A DNA stretch of 32,187 bases, taken from contig WOYW01000008.1 of NCBI GenBank assembly GCA_011620605.1, positions 1-32,187 of the forward strand, written 5' to 3'. Source of the stretch: Bacteroidales bacterium. GTDB taxonomy: Bacteria; Bacteroidota; Bacteroidia; Bacteroidales; UBA932. The notes below the pieces were generated by a model, which did not search any database, was not told the origin of the DNA, and worked only from the letters and a program-made list of their open reading frames with translations. Each line of letters begins with the position of its first letter. The stretch's first letter is position 1. Position numbers and translations under genes: made by a program. Below, piece after piece: positions 24,596 through 32,187 of the stretch.

Positions 24596-26132
24596 TATGA
24601 TGAATGTTTTATTGATATGCTTATTCTCATGGCTTACGGTTGCCACATCCTGTGACAAACCGGATCCCCCGGGCCCCGAACCGGAATTTATCCGGTACAG
24701 CAAGGACATAGTCATGCAAAGTAAGGTATTGAATGCTTCCGTCAAGTATTCCGTTTACTTGCCGGATGACTATCTGAGTGACACTACAGTTCGATACGCG
24801 GTGGTATACCTGCTGCACGGTCTGGGAGATGATAACAATTCCTGGAACGATATTTATTTGAGGGTATCCTCCCTGATCAACGAACTGGAACATTCAGGAG
24901 AAATATCTAAAATGATATACGTTATGCCACAGGGTTTCAGGACCTATTATGTGAACCGGCATACAGGTACCTACGATTACATGGATATGTTCGTCCAGGA
25001 ACTGGTCCCTCACATTGACAGGACGCTCAGGACTGTTGCCAACAGGGATCACCGTGCGGTGGTGGGATATTCCATGGGCGGCTACGGGGCCATGATTCTT
25101 CCTTCCAAACATCCGGAACTGTTTTCGGTTTCCGTTCCACTGAGTATGTCTTTCAGAACAGACAAACAGTACATGACCGAACCTTCCGGTGGATGGGACG
25201 GACAATGGGGGTATATTTTCGGAGGGGAAGGCAGAATTGGTGAGGCGAGGCTTACTCCATACTATAAAGAACACAGTCCGTTCTGTTTTTTCAATGCAGA
25301 GACTGCGGGCTCATATGACAGTGTGAAGTATTTCCTGGATTGCGGCGACGATGAGGAGCAATTGCTGGTGGCCAACGATACACTTCACGTGCTTATGCGT
25401 TCCCTGGGAATTGATCATGAATTTAGGGTAAGGAATGGGGCACACACTTCCGATTACTGGAGAAAGGCCATGTATGAGGTACTGCCTTTTATTGAGAATT
25501 CATTTAACGGTTTAAAATACAAGGAAGAAGAAACGATCCAGGCGAAAATTTCCGAATATACGTACCTGGATATACTAAAGGAGAGTTGTGGAGGACGATT
25601 GTATTTTCCTGCTGACTACAAAGAAGCATCCATTTACACGGCCCTTTATTATGTATACAGTGATATGGGTGAGGATTTTCCTGCTAAGAGCATAACACAG
25701 ATCAAAAATGCAGCCGATAAAAAAGGCTATGTTCTTGTGACCTGCAACAGTGATTCCCTGGCAGCACACGGGATGGATCTGCAGGACGTTATAGGTGCAG
25801 CCGAAAAGGAGTTTTCTTCTATCGGCAACAGAAAAGGGGTAGGTATCCTGGAAGGAGGCCGTCTACTTTTCAATGCTTCCACCCGGGAAGATTCCGGATT
25901 CAGTTCCGTACTCCTGGCAGAAGCAGCCATGGATGATTTGGCCTTCAATCCTTCCAAAAGGGTCAGCTACAATTTCTGTGTTTCGGATCAAAGCCGTTAT
26001 TACTTTGCGGCGGATTTTCTTTACCGCTATTGTAAAGAACATGATATAAAATACGAGTACAGGGTGTACAATGGAATAGAATCCGCCAACTCTGTGCTTT
26101 ACGCGATAAGTTTATTAATCAATAATATTTAA
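24585..26132 (+). CDS. Two-domain esterase-like lipoprotein, second domain degenerate
   Basis: The 515-residue protein has lipobox VATSC (cysteine 23). Residues about 35-310 are an esterase D/feruloyl-esterase-type alpha/beta hydrolase: YLLHGLGDD oxyanion region, GYSMGG with nucleophile serine 163, acid near D255, and histidine 287 in RNGAHTSDYW. Residues about 320-515 look like a shortened repeat of the same fold, but the elbow reads GILEGG (leucine 422 where serine should be) and the histidine position reads NGIES. The first half should be active on acyl esters and the second probably is not. It overlaps the ARH-3 stop by 11 bases (an alternative ATG lies at 24597), so it belongs to the operon and may deacylate the riboside substrate. 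Confidence 0.85.
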   Translation: MKNNMMNVLLICLFSWLTVATSCDKPDPPGPEPEFIRYSKDIVMQSKVLNASVKYSVYLPDDYLSDTTVRYAVVYLLHGLGDDNNSWNDIYLRVSSLINELEHSGEISKMIYVMPQGFRTYYVNRHTGTYDYMDMFVQELVPHIDRTLRTVANRDHRAVVGYSMGGYGAMILPSKHPELFSVSVPLSMSFRTDKQYMTEPSGGWDGQWGYIFGGEGRIGEARLTPYYKEHSPFCFFNAETAGSYDSVKYFLDCGDDEEQLLVANDTLHVLMRSLGIDHEFRVRNGAHTSDYWRKAMYEVLPFIENSFNGLKYKEEETIQAKISEYTYLDILKESCGGRLYFPADYKEASIYTALYYVYSDMGEDFPAKSITQIKNAADKKGYVLVTCNSDSLAAHGMDLQDVIGAAEKEFSSIGNRKGVGILEGGRLLFNASTREDSGFSSVLLAEAAMDDLAFNPSKRVSYNFCVSDQSRYYFAADFLYRYCKEHDIKYEYRVYNGIESANSVLYAISLLINNI

Positions 26133-26136
26133 AACC

Positions 26137-27147
26137 ATGTTTATTGTAAACAGTTACTCTTTAGCGGTGGTTTTTTGCTTTGTGACCATGCTATGCTGGG
26201 GCTCCTGGGGAAATACCCAGAAATTGGCCTCCAAAAGCTGGCGTTACGAACTCTTTTACTGGGATTACGTGATAGGAATGTTCCTTTTTAGTCTGGTTCT
26301 TGCCTTTACAATGGGAAGTATTGGAGATCAGGGACGTCCTTTCCTCCAGGACATATCCCAGGTAACCTCACGCAATTTCTGGAGTGTCATCATTGGAGGT
26401 GTTATTTTCAATGCCTCAAACATTCTTCTGTCTGCTTCGGTGTCACTGGCCGGTTTGGCAGTGGCATTTCCTTTAGGAGTAGGACTGGCATTGGTGCTGG
26501 GTGTGATCATCAATTATGTGGGAGCTCCCAAGGGGGATCCTGTTATCCTGTTTATAGGTGTTGCTTTGATAGTCGTTGCAATTATCTTCAACGGGATGGC
26601 CTCGGCCGCAACCAAAAAGGACGCGGGCGATTTGGCAAAAAACAAAAAAGGGATCTTACTTGCCGTGGTAGCAGGGGTTTTGATGGCCTTTTTCTATCGT
26701 TTTGTGGCAGCAGCCATGGACCTGGACAATTTTGCAAATCCCACACCGGGAATGGTAACGCCGTATTCCGCTATTGTGATTTTTTCAATCGGGGTACTGG
26801 CATCCAACTTTTTCTTCAACACATTCCTTATGAAGAAACCTTTTGTGGGAGAATCAGTTACGTACAAACAATATTTCAAAGGGAATTTTTCCACCCATAT
26901 GGTTGGGATCCTGGGAGGAGCCATCTGGTGCCTGGGTACGGCTTTCAGCTATATAGCCGCAGGTAAGGCAGGAGCTGCCATTTCCTATGCCCTGGGGCAG
27001 GGTGCCCCCATGATCGCTGCTGTCTGGGGTGTGTTTATCTGGAAAGAGTTCAGGGGATCATCAAAAACGGTCAATTGGCTTTTGGGGCTTATGTTCCTCC
27101 TTTTCATTTCCGGGCTTATACTGATAATAATATCGGGTGGTAACTAA
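26137..27147 (+). CDS. GRP/RhaT-type sugar permease of the DMT superfamily
   Basis: The 336-residue protein is almost entirely hydrophobic, with about ten membrane segments and no cleaved signal. The opening FCFVTMLCWGSWGNTQKL and the later GGAIWCLGTAFSYIAAGKAGAAISYALGQGAPMIAAVWGVFIWKEF match the glucose/ribose porter and rhamnose transporter branch of the drug/metabolite transporter superfamily. It starts four bases after the esterase gene. In the similar rus loci the equivalent gene is the inner-membrane ribose transporter, and the ribokinase here supports the same job. Cation coupling is likely but not shown. Confidence 0.87.
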   Translation: MFIVNSYSLAVVFCFVTMLCWGSWGNTQKLASKSWRYELFYWDYVIGMFLFSLVLAFTMGSIGDQGRPFLQDISQVTSRNFWSVIIGGVIFNASNILLSASVSLAGLAVAFPLGVGLALVLGVIINYVGAPKGDPVILFIGVALIVVAIIFNGMASAATKKDAGDLAKNKKGILLAVVAGVLMAFFYRFVAAAMDLDNFANPTPGMVTPYSAIVIFSIGVLASNFFFNTFLMKKPFVGESVTYKQYFKGNFSTHMVGILGGAIWCLGTAFSYIAAGKAGAAISYALGQGAPMIAAVWGVFIWKEFRGSSKTVNWLLGLMFLLFISGLILIIISGGN

Positions 27148-27195
27148 AAACAAGATTAATCAACATACAATTTATTCACTATTAATAACACCAAT

Positions 27196-27957
27196 ATGAA
27201 AAAGATCTTTTCTATCATGGCAATGATGATTGCCTTATCTGTTATCGTTTCTTCCTGTAAAAAGGATGAACCGGAAGAACCCGAATACAAATTCAGGGTA
27301 GCCACCTATTCCGAAGATTGGGGAACAGGTGTTGACCAATGGGTTTACACTTACGGTGCTACCGGTAAAGTCACCAAAATCATTCGTAACTGGGTAGAAA
27401 ACAACAATCCGGTACTGGATAAACAATGGGATTTCGCGTGGGCTTACCCAAACCTAACCATAACCGGTAACAACAATTACCAGATCACCTTCGGGTCTAA
27501 CGGTTATGCCGCGACTATGACCGAATCCGGTGATGGTTGGGCAGAAACTTACACCTATACTTACGATTCCAACGGGTATCTTGTTTCTGTCAGCCGCGAC
27601 GGTGAATTGCGTTCAGAGATAGTCATTGAAAACGGGAACATCAAATCCTGGTCCCGTCTTTCTGATGGTGTATGGCAGGTTAAGAACCATACTTATTCCA
27701 CCATCGAGAATGTACATGGCATATACAACATCTATTCAGAAAGGGCCGGTGCCGGCAGGTGGCTTATGGAAATGGGCTATTTTGGTAAACCTTGTAAGAA
27801 CCTTTGTGAAACTAACCAGTGGGCGCATTCAGACATAGGATCCACCATGCAGTATGATTTTGATACAGTCAACAACACAGTAACTAAGGTGATAAAGACT
27901 TATGACGGTTACGATGAGATCAGTCTGTATACATGGGAATCATATGAAGTGCAATAA
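27196..27957 (+). CDS. Small surface lipoprotein, possibly DUF4595-like
   Basis: The 253-residue protein has lipobox VSSC followed by KKDEPEE, an acidic stretch matching the Bacteroidota lipoprotein export signal, so it is probably exposed on the cell surface. The rest is beta-rich, with YD-type repeats such as YTYGATGKVTKI and YTYDSNGYLVSV, similar to DUF4595-type lipoproteins. No catalytic motif is visible. It follows the permease by 48 bases and is followed by a strong terminator, so it is probably the last gene of the operon, perhaps with its own promoter. Role unknown; surface ligand binding is a guess. Confidence 0.65.
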   Translation: MKKIFSIMAMMIALSVIVSSCKKDEPEEPEYKFRVATYSEDWGTGVDQWVYTYGATGKVTKIIRNWVENNNPVLDKQWDFAWAYPNLTITGNNNYQITFGSNGYAATMTESGDGWAETYTYTYDSNGYLVSVSRDGELRSEIVIENGNIKSWSRLSDGVWQVKNHTYSTIENVHGIYNIYSERAGAGRWLMEMGYFGKPCKNLCETNQWAHSDIGSTMQYDFDTVNNTVTKVIKTYDGYDEISLYTWESYEVQ

Positions 27958-27959
27958 TT

Positions 27960-27972
27960 GTGCGTTGCACAC
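27960..27972. repeat. End motif of the cloverleaf repeat, copy D
   Basis: GTGCGTTGCACAC directly follows the lipoprotein stop region. It equals the outer end of the elements at 6175 and 7653, but the interior and the opposite arm are absent, so it is a solo end. Confidence 0.55.
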
Positions 27973-28006
27973 TTGATACATTGTGCTCTGAAGGAGTGCT
28001 TTAAGG

Positions 28007-28049
28007 AAGAGGGTGACTAAAAAAAGATTTCTAGTTGCCCTCTTTTTTT
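28007..28049 (+). terminator. Intrinsic terminator at the operon end
   Basis: AAGAGGGTGACT (28007-28018) pairs with AGTTGCCCTCTT (28033-28044), with two G-T wobbles, and the stem is followed by a T run to 28049. It lies about 50 bases after the last lipoprotein gene. Confidence 0.85.
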
Positions 28050-28218
28050 GTCAGAAAACTGGTGCAAAGCGGTGGAAAGTTGGTACCATAAAGTTTAGGC
28101 AGCCAATTTGCCACACATGTCTATGACTTTAATACTCCCCATCTTTCAACCACCTGGGTAGCTTTTTAAGTTTAGTTTGTTTTTTTACGTTCTTTAATTT
28201 CTTGATCTTTTTTATGGG

Positions 28219-28350
28219 TTAAGCAGCATATTCGTACCAGGAAAATGGGGTATAATGGTTCAGGCTTTGATGTGTTCGTTTGTTATGGTAATAGTAAAGA
28301 TACTCTTTTAACCCTTTCTGCAATTCCTTTCCATCTTCTGCCGGGTTCAG
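28219..28350 (-). pseudogene. IS3-family transposase (OrfB) C-terminal fragment
   Basis: The minus frame ends IHLNPAEDGKELQKGLKEYLYYYHNKRTHQSLNHYTP, the last part of the rve integrase domain of IS3-family OrfB. Upstream residues in the frame belong to the adjoining IS5 piece read in antisense, so the fragment breaks near 28350. Non-functional. Confidence 0.8.
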
Positions 28351-28737
28351 GTGGATAAGATTTATCTCACCCGGGAGAACCGGCGTTTTTTGAAAGAGAA
28401 AGGCATCCGCTACACGGGGGATCCACTGGGCCGAAAGCCGGTGAAGGAAATCAAGTCCGGCTACCAAAAACGCAAAGAGCGACGAGAATCGGCGGAACGC
28501 AATCAGGTGGAAGGAAAGTTTGGTCAGGGCAAACGTGGATATGGTTTGAATGATATCCGCGCCAGACTGTCCACAAAATCAAATAGTTGGATAGGAGCAA
28601 TCATTTTTGTGATGAACCTGATCCGGCACAGGAGGGATATTCCTCTGTCTCATTTTTTCTCTTTACTGTCGAACATGATGAAAGTGAGAAATCCAAACTT
28701 TTATCCGGTCATGCCTCAATTGAAATTGTGCGCCTGA
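28351..28737 (+). pseudogene. IS5-family transposase C-terminal fragment
   Basis: About 128 residues: IYLTRENRRFLKEKGIRYTGDPLGRKP, then EGKFGQGKRGYGLNDIRARL, the terminal part of an IS5-type DDE transposase with the catalytic glutamate in the VEGKFGQ motif. The N-terminal two thirds with the two aspartates are missing. It abuts the IS3 fragment at about 28350. An N-terminal piece of a similar transposase lies at 31863 in the same orientation. Confidence 0.8.
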
Positions 28738-28765
28738 TTGGAAATTAATAAGTAAACCCGATATA

Positions 28766-29357
28766 AACCAGCGAGTAGCCTACGGGTTACTTTTTAAAGC
28801 GGCAGGAAAAGCATTGTTGCAATGTGCCAGGCGATCAAATTACCTGGGAGTACAGGCCGGAGCCGTTGCCGCCGGAGAAATCAGACTACCGGGAAAATTG
28901 GAAACCTTTAAGCCGATCAAGGAGGCGTACTATAAAAAGAAATGGGTTGTGTATTGTGAAAAACCTTTTTCAAAACACAACAACCTTATTCAGTACCTGG
29001 GGCATTATAGTCACAGGGTGGCCCTAAGCAACAACAGGCAGCTTGTGTATAAAGAGAATAAAGTCACATTCTCTTACAAAGACAACCAAGCAGGTGGGTT
29101 GAGCAAACGGATCACCCTGGATGCCGATGAGTTTATCAGGCGCTTTCTACAACATGTTCTGCCCTGTGTAATATGAAAGCAAAACTTTCGGCCTGTTTTG
29201 AATTGATCGGAAAAACCACTTTTCTACCGGCGTTGGAAGGAATAACAGCCAGGGAAGTATGGCGGGAATTTACGGGTCACGATCCGTATGTGTGCCCTAA
29301 ATGTAAGACAGGCAGGCTGAGGTCTGTGATGCTCGTGGCAAGCGGAATAAGAATGTG
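28766..29357 (+). pseudogene. IS91-family transposase, internally deleted
   Basis: The frame reads NQRVAYGLLFKAAGKALLQCA, then jumps to KEAYYKKKWVVYCEKPFSKHNN, LGHYSHRVALSNNR and FIRRFLQHVLP, all matching IS91-type Y2 transposases. The central part that should hold the HUH histidines and part of the tyrosine region is deleted between about 28855 and 28900. An in-frame stop follows HVLPCVI, and the C-terminal zinc-binding piece CPKCKTGRL sits in a separate frame from 29173. It cannot be active. Confidence 0.82.
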
Positions 29358-29526
29358 AGAGGATGGTTCCCCAAAACGTTCTTTGACCGGATACAGATCA
29401 CAACAAGAAGGCCGTAAAAATACCTTCAAGGGGGTGCTGTGCCCATTTAGAAAAAAAACCGACTAAAATGAAATCACAAAGACGGAAACAGCGAAAGAAA
29501 AAGCTCCCCAAAAAGTGTCATTTTGC

Positions 29527-29605
29527 TAACGGGAAGAAACGACTCAATAGAATGCCCATAGTCGGGCGGCACAGTCCAACAATATTTTATTCATTATTCC
29601 CGTTA
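29527..29605. repeat. Inverted TAACGGGAA / TTCCCGTTA pair
   Basis: Perfect 9-bp inverted copies at 29527-29535 and 29597-29605 enclose 61 bases that contain a small GCCC/GGGC hairpin. The outer GTTA and TAAC ends recall integron attC sites, but the R box does not fit the consensus. Confidence 0.45.
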
Positions 29606-29653
29606 TCCATTTAAAAAGAATGAATTATACAGTGAGATTTGTTTCTCTCTTGC

Positions 29654-29661
29654 TATATTTG
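29654..29661 (+). promoter_or_regulatory. Candidate -7 box TATATTTG before DUF1003
   Basis: TATATTTG fits TAnnTTTG and lies 59 bases upstream of the ATG at 29721. No good -33 TTTG at 19-21 bases was found. Confidence 0.45.
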
Positions 29662-29720
29662 TAAAGGGACAATGAATAAAACACTTTTACGTTACCTGTC
29701 ATTTTATAAAAGAGACATAC

Positions 29721-30431
29721 ATGATGAAAACATTTCGTAGTGATATTTCAAACATAGAATTTCCGATTTCTGAAAAAGTTTCGGCTAAAACTATCAGACA
29801 TTCAATATTGGATTTAATACAAAGAGAAAATCATCAATTTACTCATGAGAGCTATCTTTCTATTAGTGAACTAAACAAGTATAGAGAAAAAGCTATTTCG
29901 GATTATCTTGTTAAAGAAATTGGAGAACTGACAGAACTTGAAAAGACAGTATTGACTTCATTGAATAACAATAATACATTAACGGACAAAATTGACGGTG
30001 AAAAAAAGCAGATTTTAACTACAGGACAACGAATTGCTGACAAAGTTGCTTCATTTGGTGGCAGCTGGACATTTATTATATCGTTTGGCGTTTTTATTTT
30101 TATTTGGATTTCTATCAATATATTTTGGCTTGTCAATAAAGGGTTTGACCCTTATCCATTTATACTCTTAAATCTAATTTTGTCATGTTTAGCAGCGTTA
30201 CAAGCTCCGGTGATTATGATGAGTCAGAATCGACAGGAAGAAAAAGATAGGGATAGGGCTAAGAAAGATTACATGATAAACCTAAAATCGGAATTAGAAA
30301 TAAGGACTCTTCATGAAAAAATAGACCATTTTAGTATGGACCAACAGCAAGAACTTTTGGAGTTGCAAAAAAAACAAATAGAGATAATGAATGATATATT
30401 AAAACAGATTGAAAATAAAAACGGCAGGTAG
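29721..30431 (+). CDS. DUF1003 membrane protein
   Basis: The 236-residue protein (start at 29721, or at the next codon, also ATG) has an N-terminal cytoplasmic part of ~110 residues, two membrane segments at about 117-138 and 146-167, then a charged helical C-terminus probably forming a coiled coil (residues ~170-232). The GSWTFI, DPYPFILLN, QAPVIMMSQNRQ and DRAKKDYMINLKSE motifs are characteristic of DUF1003, whose function is not established. The gene is visibly richer in A+T than the SusC/D operon, pointing to a different origin. Confidence 0.87.
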   Translation: MMKTFRSDISNIEFPISEKVSAKTIRHSILDLIQRENHQFTHESYLSISELNKYREKAISDYLVKEIGELTELEKTVLTSLNNNNTLTDKIDGEKKQILTTGQRIADKVASFGGSWTFIISFGVFIFIWISINIFWLVNKGFDPYPFILLNLILSCLAALQAPVIMMSQNRQEEKDRDRAKKDYMINLKSELEIRTLHEKIDHFSMDQQQELLELQKKQIEIMNDILKQIENKNGR

Positions 30432-30569
30432 CCCGCTTCAACTTTTGTGTAACTTGATAGGAAATCGCCCGCAATTGGCAACTTTTCATACCGCCAACCG
30501 TTACGTTATGTGCAACCCTAAAAAACGAAAGTACTACTATTTAAACTTAATGAAAAACAATAAAATAGG

Positions 30570-31757
30570 TTGAAATATATTACAAAAACAGTTTGGATTT
30601 TATCATTGGTTAGTCTATTTACAGACACGGCAAGCGAAATGCTGTATCCAATTATGCCAATTTATTTAAAGACAATAGGGTTTTCTATTGTCCTAATCGG
30701 GATACTTGAAGGTGTTGCCGAAGCAACAGCAGGACTTAGTAAAGGCTACTTTGGGAAACTTTCCGATATTTCGGGCAAACGAGTTCCTTTTGTACAAATT
30801 GGTTATGCATTCAGTGCAATTTCGAAACCAATGATGGCAATTTTTATTTTTCCTCTTTGGATTTTTTTTTCACGCACGATTGACCGTTTTGGAAAAGGGA
30901 TTCGGACAGGGGCAAGAGATGCCATTCTTTCTGACGAAGCAACACCACAAACAAAGGGTAAAATCTTTGGATTTCACCGTTCGATGGATACTTTAGGAGC
31001 AGTTATAGGGCCATCATTAGCTTTGCTCTATTTGTTTTATTTCCCTCAAGACTATAAAACACTATTTTTTATAGCATTTGTTCCTGGACTATTGGCAGTG
31101 CTATCATCATTCTTCCTTAAGGACAAAAATACAGATAAGCAAAGTTTAAAAGTAAAAACACCTTTCTTTTCATTCTTAAAATACTGGAAACTAAGTTCAC
31201 CTGAATATAGAAAAGTTGTAATTGGACTTTTGATTTTTACATTGTTCAACAGTTCAGATGTTTTTCTTTTACTCCAAGCAAAACAAGCAGGGCTTAATGA
31301 TACAATGGTAATAGGAGTTTATATTTTCTACAATCTTATTTACGCTTTGTTTGCTTTTCCACTTGGCATTTTAGCGGATAAGGTTGGGCTAAAAACAATT
31401 TTCATCATCGGTCTTGCTTTATTTGCGATAGTTTATTTCGGTATGTCAATGAACACAAACCTGTATTTCTTTTTTGGATTGTTTTTTCTTTATGGGATTT
31501 ATGCCTCTGCAACAGAAGGAATTTCAAAAGCTTGGATTTCAAATATTACTCATAAAAAAGACACCGCAACTGCAATAGGAACATTTACTGGATTGCAAAG
31601 CATTTGTACTATGATAGCAAGTTCACTAACAGGATTTATTTGGTTTTGGTTAGGAGCAAAAATTGCATTTTTAATGACTGCATTTGTTACTTTAATTGTG
31701 ATGGTTTACTTTATGACAATTCCGAAACCGATTACTTTTAAATATGAAATTAAATAG
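30570..31757 (+). CDS. MFS transporter
   Basis: The 395-residue protein has about 12 hydrophobic segments and the MFS pattern: SLFTDTASEMLYPIMPIYL in helix 1, then a loop GKLSDISGKRVP resembling motif A, and RFGKGIRTGARDAILSD after helix 4. A TTG at 30570 is the only start that keeps the first membrane helix, because a stop lies three codons upstream and the first ATG in frame falls inside helix 1. Substrate unknown; relatives are annotated as drug or metabolite efflux. It is A+T-rich like the DUF1003 gene before it, from which it is separated by 138 bases with no other gene. Confidence 0.82.
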   Translation: MKYITKTVWILSLVSLFTDTASEMLYPIMPIYLKTIGFSIVLIGILEGVAEATAGLSKGYFGKLSDISGKRVPFVQIGYAFSAISKPMMAIFIFPLWIFFSRTIDRFGKGIRTGARDAILSDEATPQTKGKIFGFHRSMDTLGAVIGPSLALLYLFYFPQDYKTLFFIAFVPGLLAVLSSFFLKDKNTDKQSLKVKTPFFSFLKYWKLSSPEYRKVVIGLLIFTLFNSSDVFLLLQAKQAGLNDTMVIGVYIFYNLIYALFAFPLGILADKVGLKTIFIIGLALFAIVYFGMSMNTNLYFFFGLFFLYGIYASATEGISKAWISNITHKKDTATAIGTFTGLQSICTMIASSLTGFIWFWLGAKIAFLMTAFVTLIVMVYFMTIPKPITFKYEIK

Positions 31758-31810
31758 TCTGCTGAATAATTAATAAAGTGTTGATTAACAATAAAATAAG
31801 CTGGCAAAAA

Positions 31811-31842
31811 TTTGCATAACTGCAAGAAAACGAGTATATTTG
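31811..31842 (+). promoter_or_regulatory. Bacteroidota-type promoter TTTG-N20-TATATTTG
   Basis: TTTG at 31811-31814 and TATATTTG at 31835-31842 are spaced by exactly 20 bases, a full match to the -33/-7 consensus. It lies 20 bases before the IS5-type transposase ATG at 31863. Confidence 0.75.
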
Positions 31843-31862
31843 CTTCATAAACCTTGCATTTT

Positions 31863-32171
31863 ATGATACGATATAAGAGCTCCAAGCAGCTGTCAATTTC
31901 TGAGTTCAAGATGCCTTTTGAGGCAAAATTAGATGAGCAAAACCGGTGGGTTGTTCTGTCAAAAATAGTTCCCTGGGAGGAATTTGCCCGGCTTTATTAC
32001 AAGCACTTCAAAAGCAACCGGGGTGCACCCACTAAGGATGCCAGGCTTGTGCTGGGAGTGATCATCATCAAGCACATCATGAAGTTGGACGATCGCGGAG
32101 TGATTGAGATGATCCAGGAAAACCCCTACATGCGTGCGTCACGAGGATGCAGCTACATATTGAGTGGCTAA
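31863..32171 (+). pseudogene. IS5-family transposase N-terminal fragment
   Basis: About 102 residues starting MIRYKSSKQLSISEFK and including DARLVLGVIIIKHIMKLDDRGVIEMIQENPYM, the N-terminal DUF772-type domain of IS5 transposases. After NPYM the sequence departs (RASRGCSYILSG) and stops, so the DDE catalytic part is lost. CTACAT occurs on both sides of the short foreign stretch (near 32126 and 32152), which hints at a small insertion or duplication. It has a full promoter upstream. Confidence 0.75.
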
Positions 32172-32187
32172 AATATGAAAGCTGTGT

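Larger units (their letters stand above)
29359..29720. other. Intergenic stretch after the IS91 remnant
   Basis: No convincing gene. It holds the probable IS91 tail, a 79-bp region bounded by inverted TAACGGGAA copies and a -7 box for the next gene. A 48-codon, very basic frame from 29467 has no recognisable family. Confidence 0.5.

Noticed and set aside
29467..29613. 48-codon basic peptide frame
   Set aside because: No family, no ribosome-binding site of note, and it overlaps the inverted repeat; composition alone explains it.

Overview
The window reads as Bacteroidota (most likely Bacteroidales) chromosome. It has a SusC/SusD pair, many lipoproteins with Bacteroidota-style lipoboxes, several TAnnTTTG-type -7 boxes, and glycoside hydrolases typical of plant-polysaccharide degraders. 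No rRNA, tRNA, CRISPR array or phage genes were seen.

Left part (1-12,982) is a carbohydrate-degradation and accessory region. On the minus strand lie a GH5-like lipoprotein, a DUF3089 alpha/beta hydrolase and a class II Fic protein, packed like an operon, then a SAM methyltransferase overlapping a truncated rsgA. On the plus strand follow a GH30 lipoprotein, a serine beta-lactamase-like hydrolase and a small hypothetical gene. A GH9 cellulase-like enzyme sits on the minus strand, and a DUF3795 protein follows. This part is eroded: it holds a headless YdeI-type gene, a decayed GH105 gene, the last part of deoC and the rsgA remnant. It also carries two copies of a ~120-bp repeat (6175-6293 and 7653-7785) that can fold into a four-arm cloverleaf, plus two short end fragments (11448-11464 and 27960-27972).

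Central part (12,948-27,957) is one coherent locus: a divergent LacI regulator, then ribokinase, SusC, SusD, three successive ADP-ribosylglycohydrolase-family lipoproteins, a two-domain esterase-like lipoprotein, a GRP/RhaT-type sugar permease and a last small lipoprotein. Gene order and content match the ribose-utilisation (rus) type of Bacteroides locus (kinase, SusC/D, glycohydrolase, permease). Here there are three ADP-ribosylglycohydrolases plus an esterase, and no recognisable nucleoside hydrolase. The inferred flow is: SusC/D imports a riboside or ADP-ribosyl-like compound, the exported esterase and glycohydrolases release ribose, the permease carries it across the inner membrane, ribokinase phosphorylates it, and LacI senses the state. 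The substrate is not proven.

Right part (27,958-32,187) is a mobile-element graveyard of IS3, IS5 and IS91 transposase fragments, followed by a visibly A+T-richer segment with a DUF1003 membrane protein and an MFS transporter. It ends in the N-terminal piece of an IS5-type transposase.
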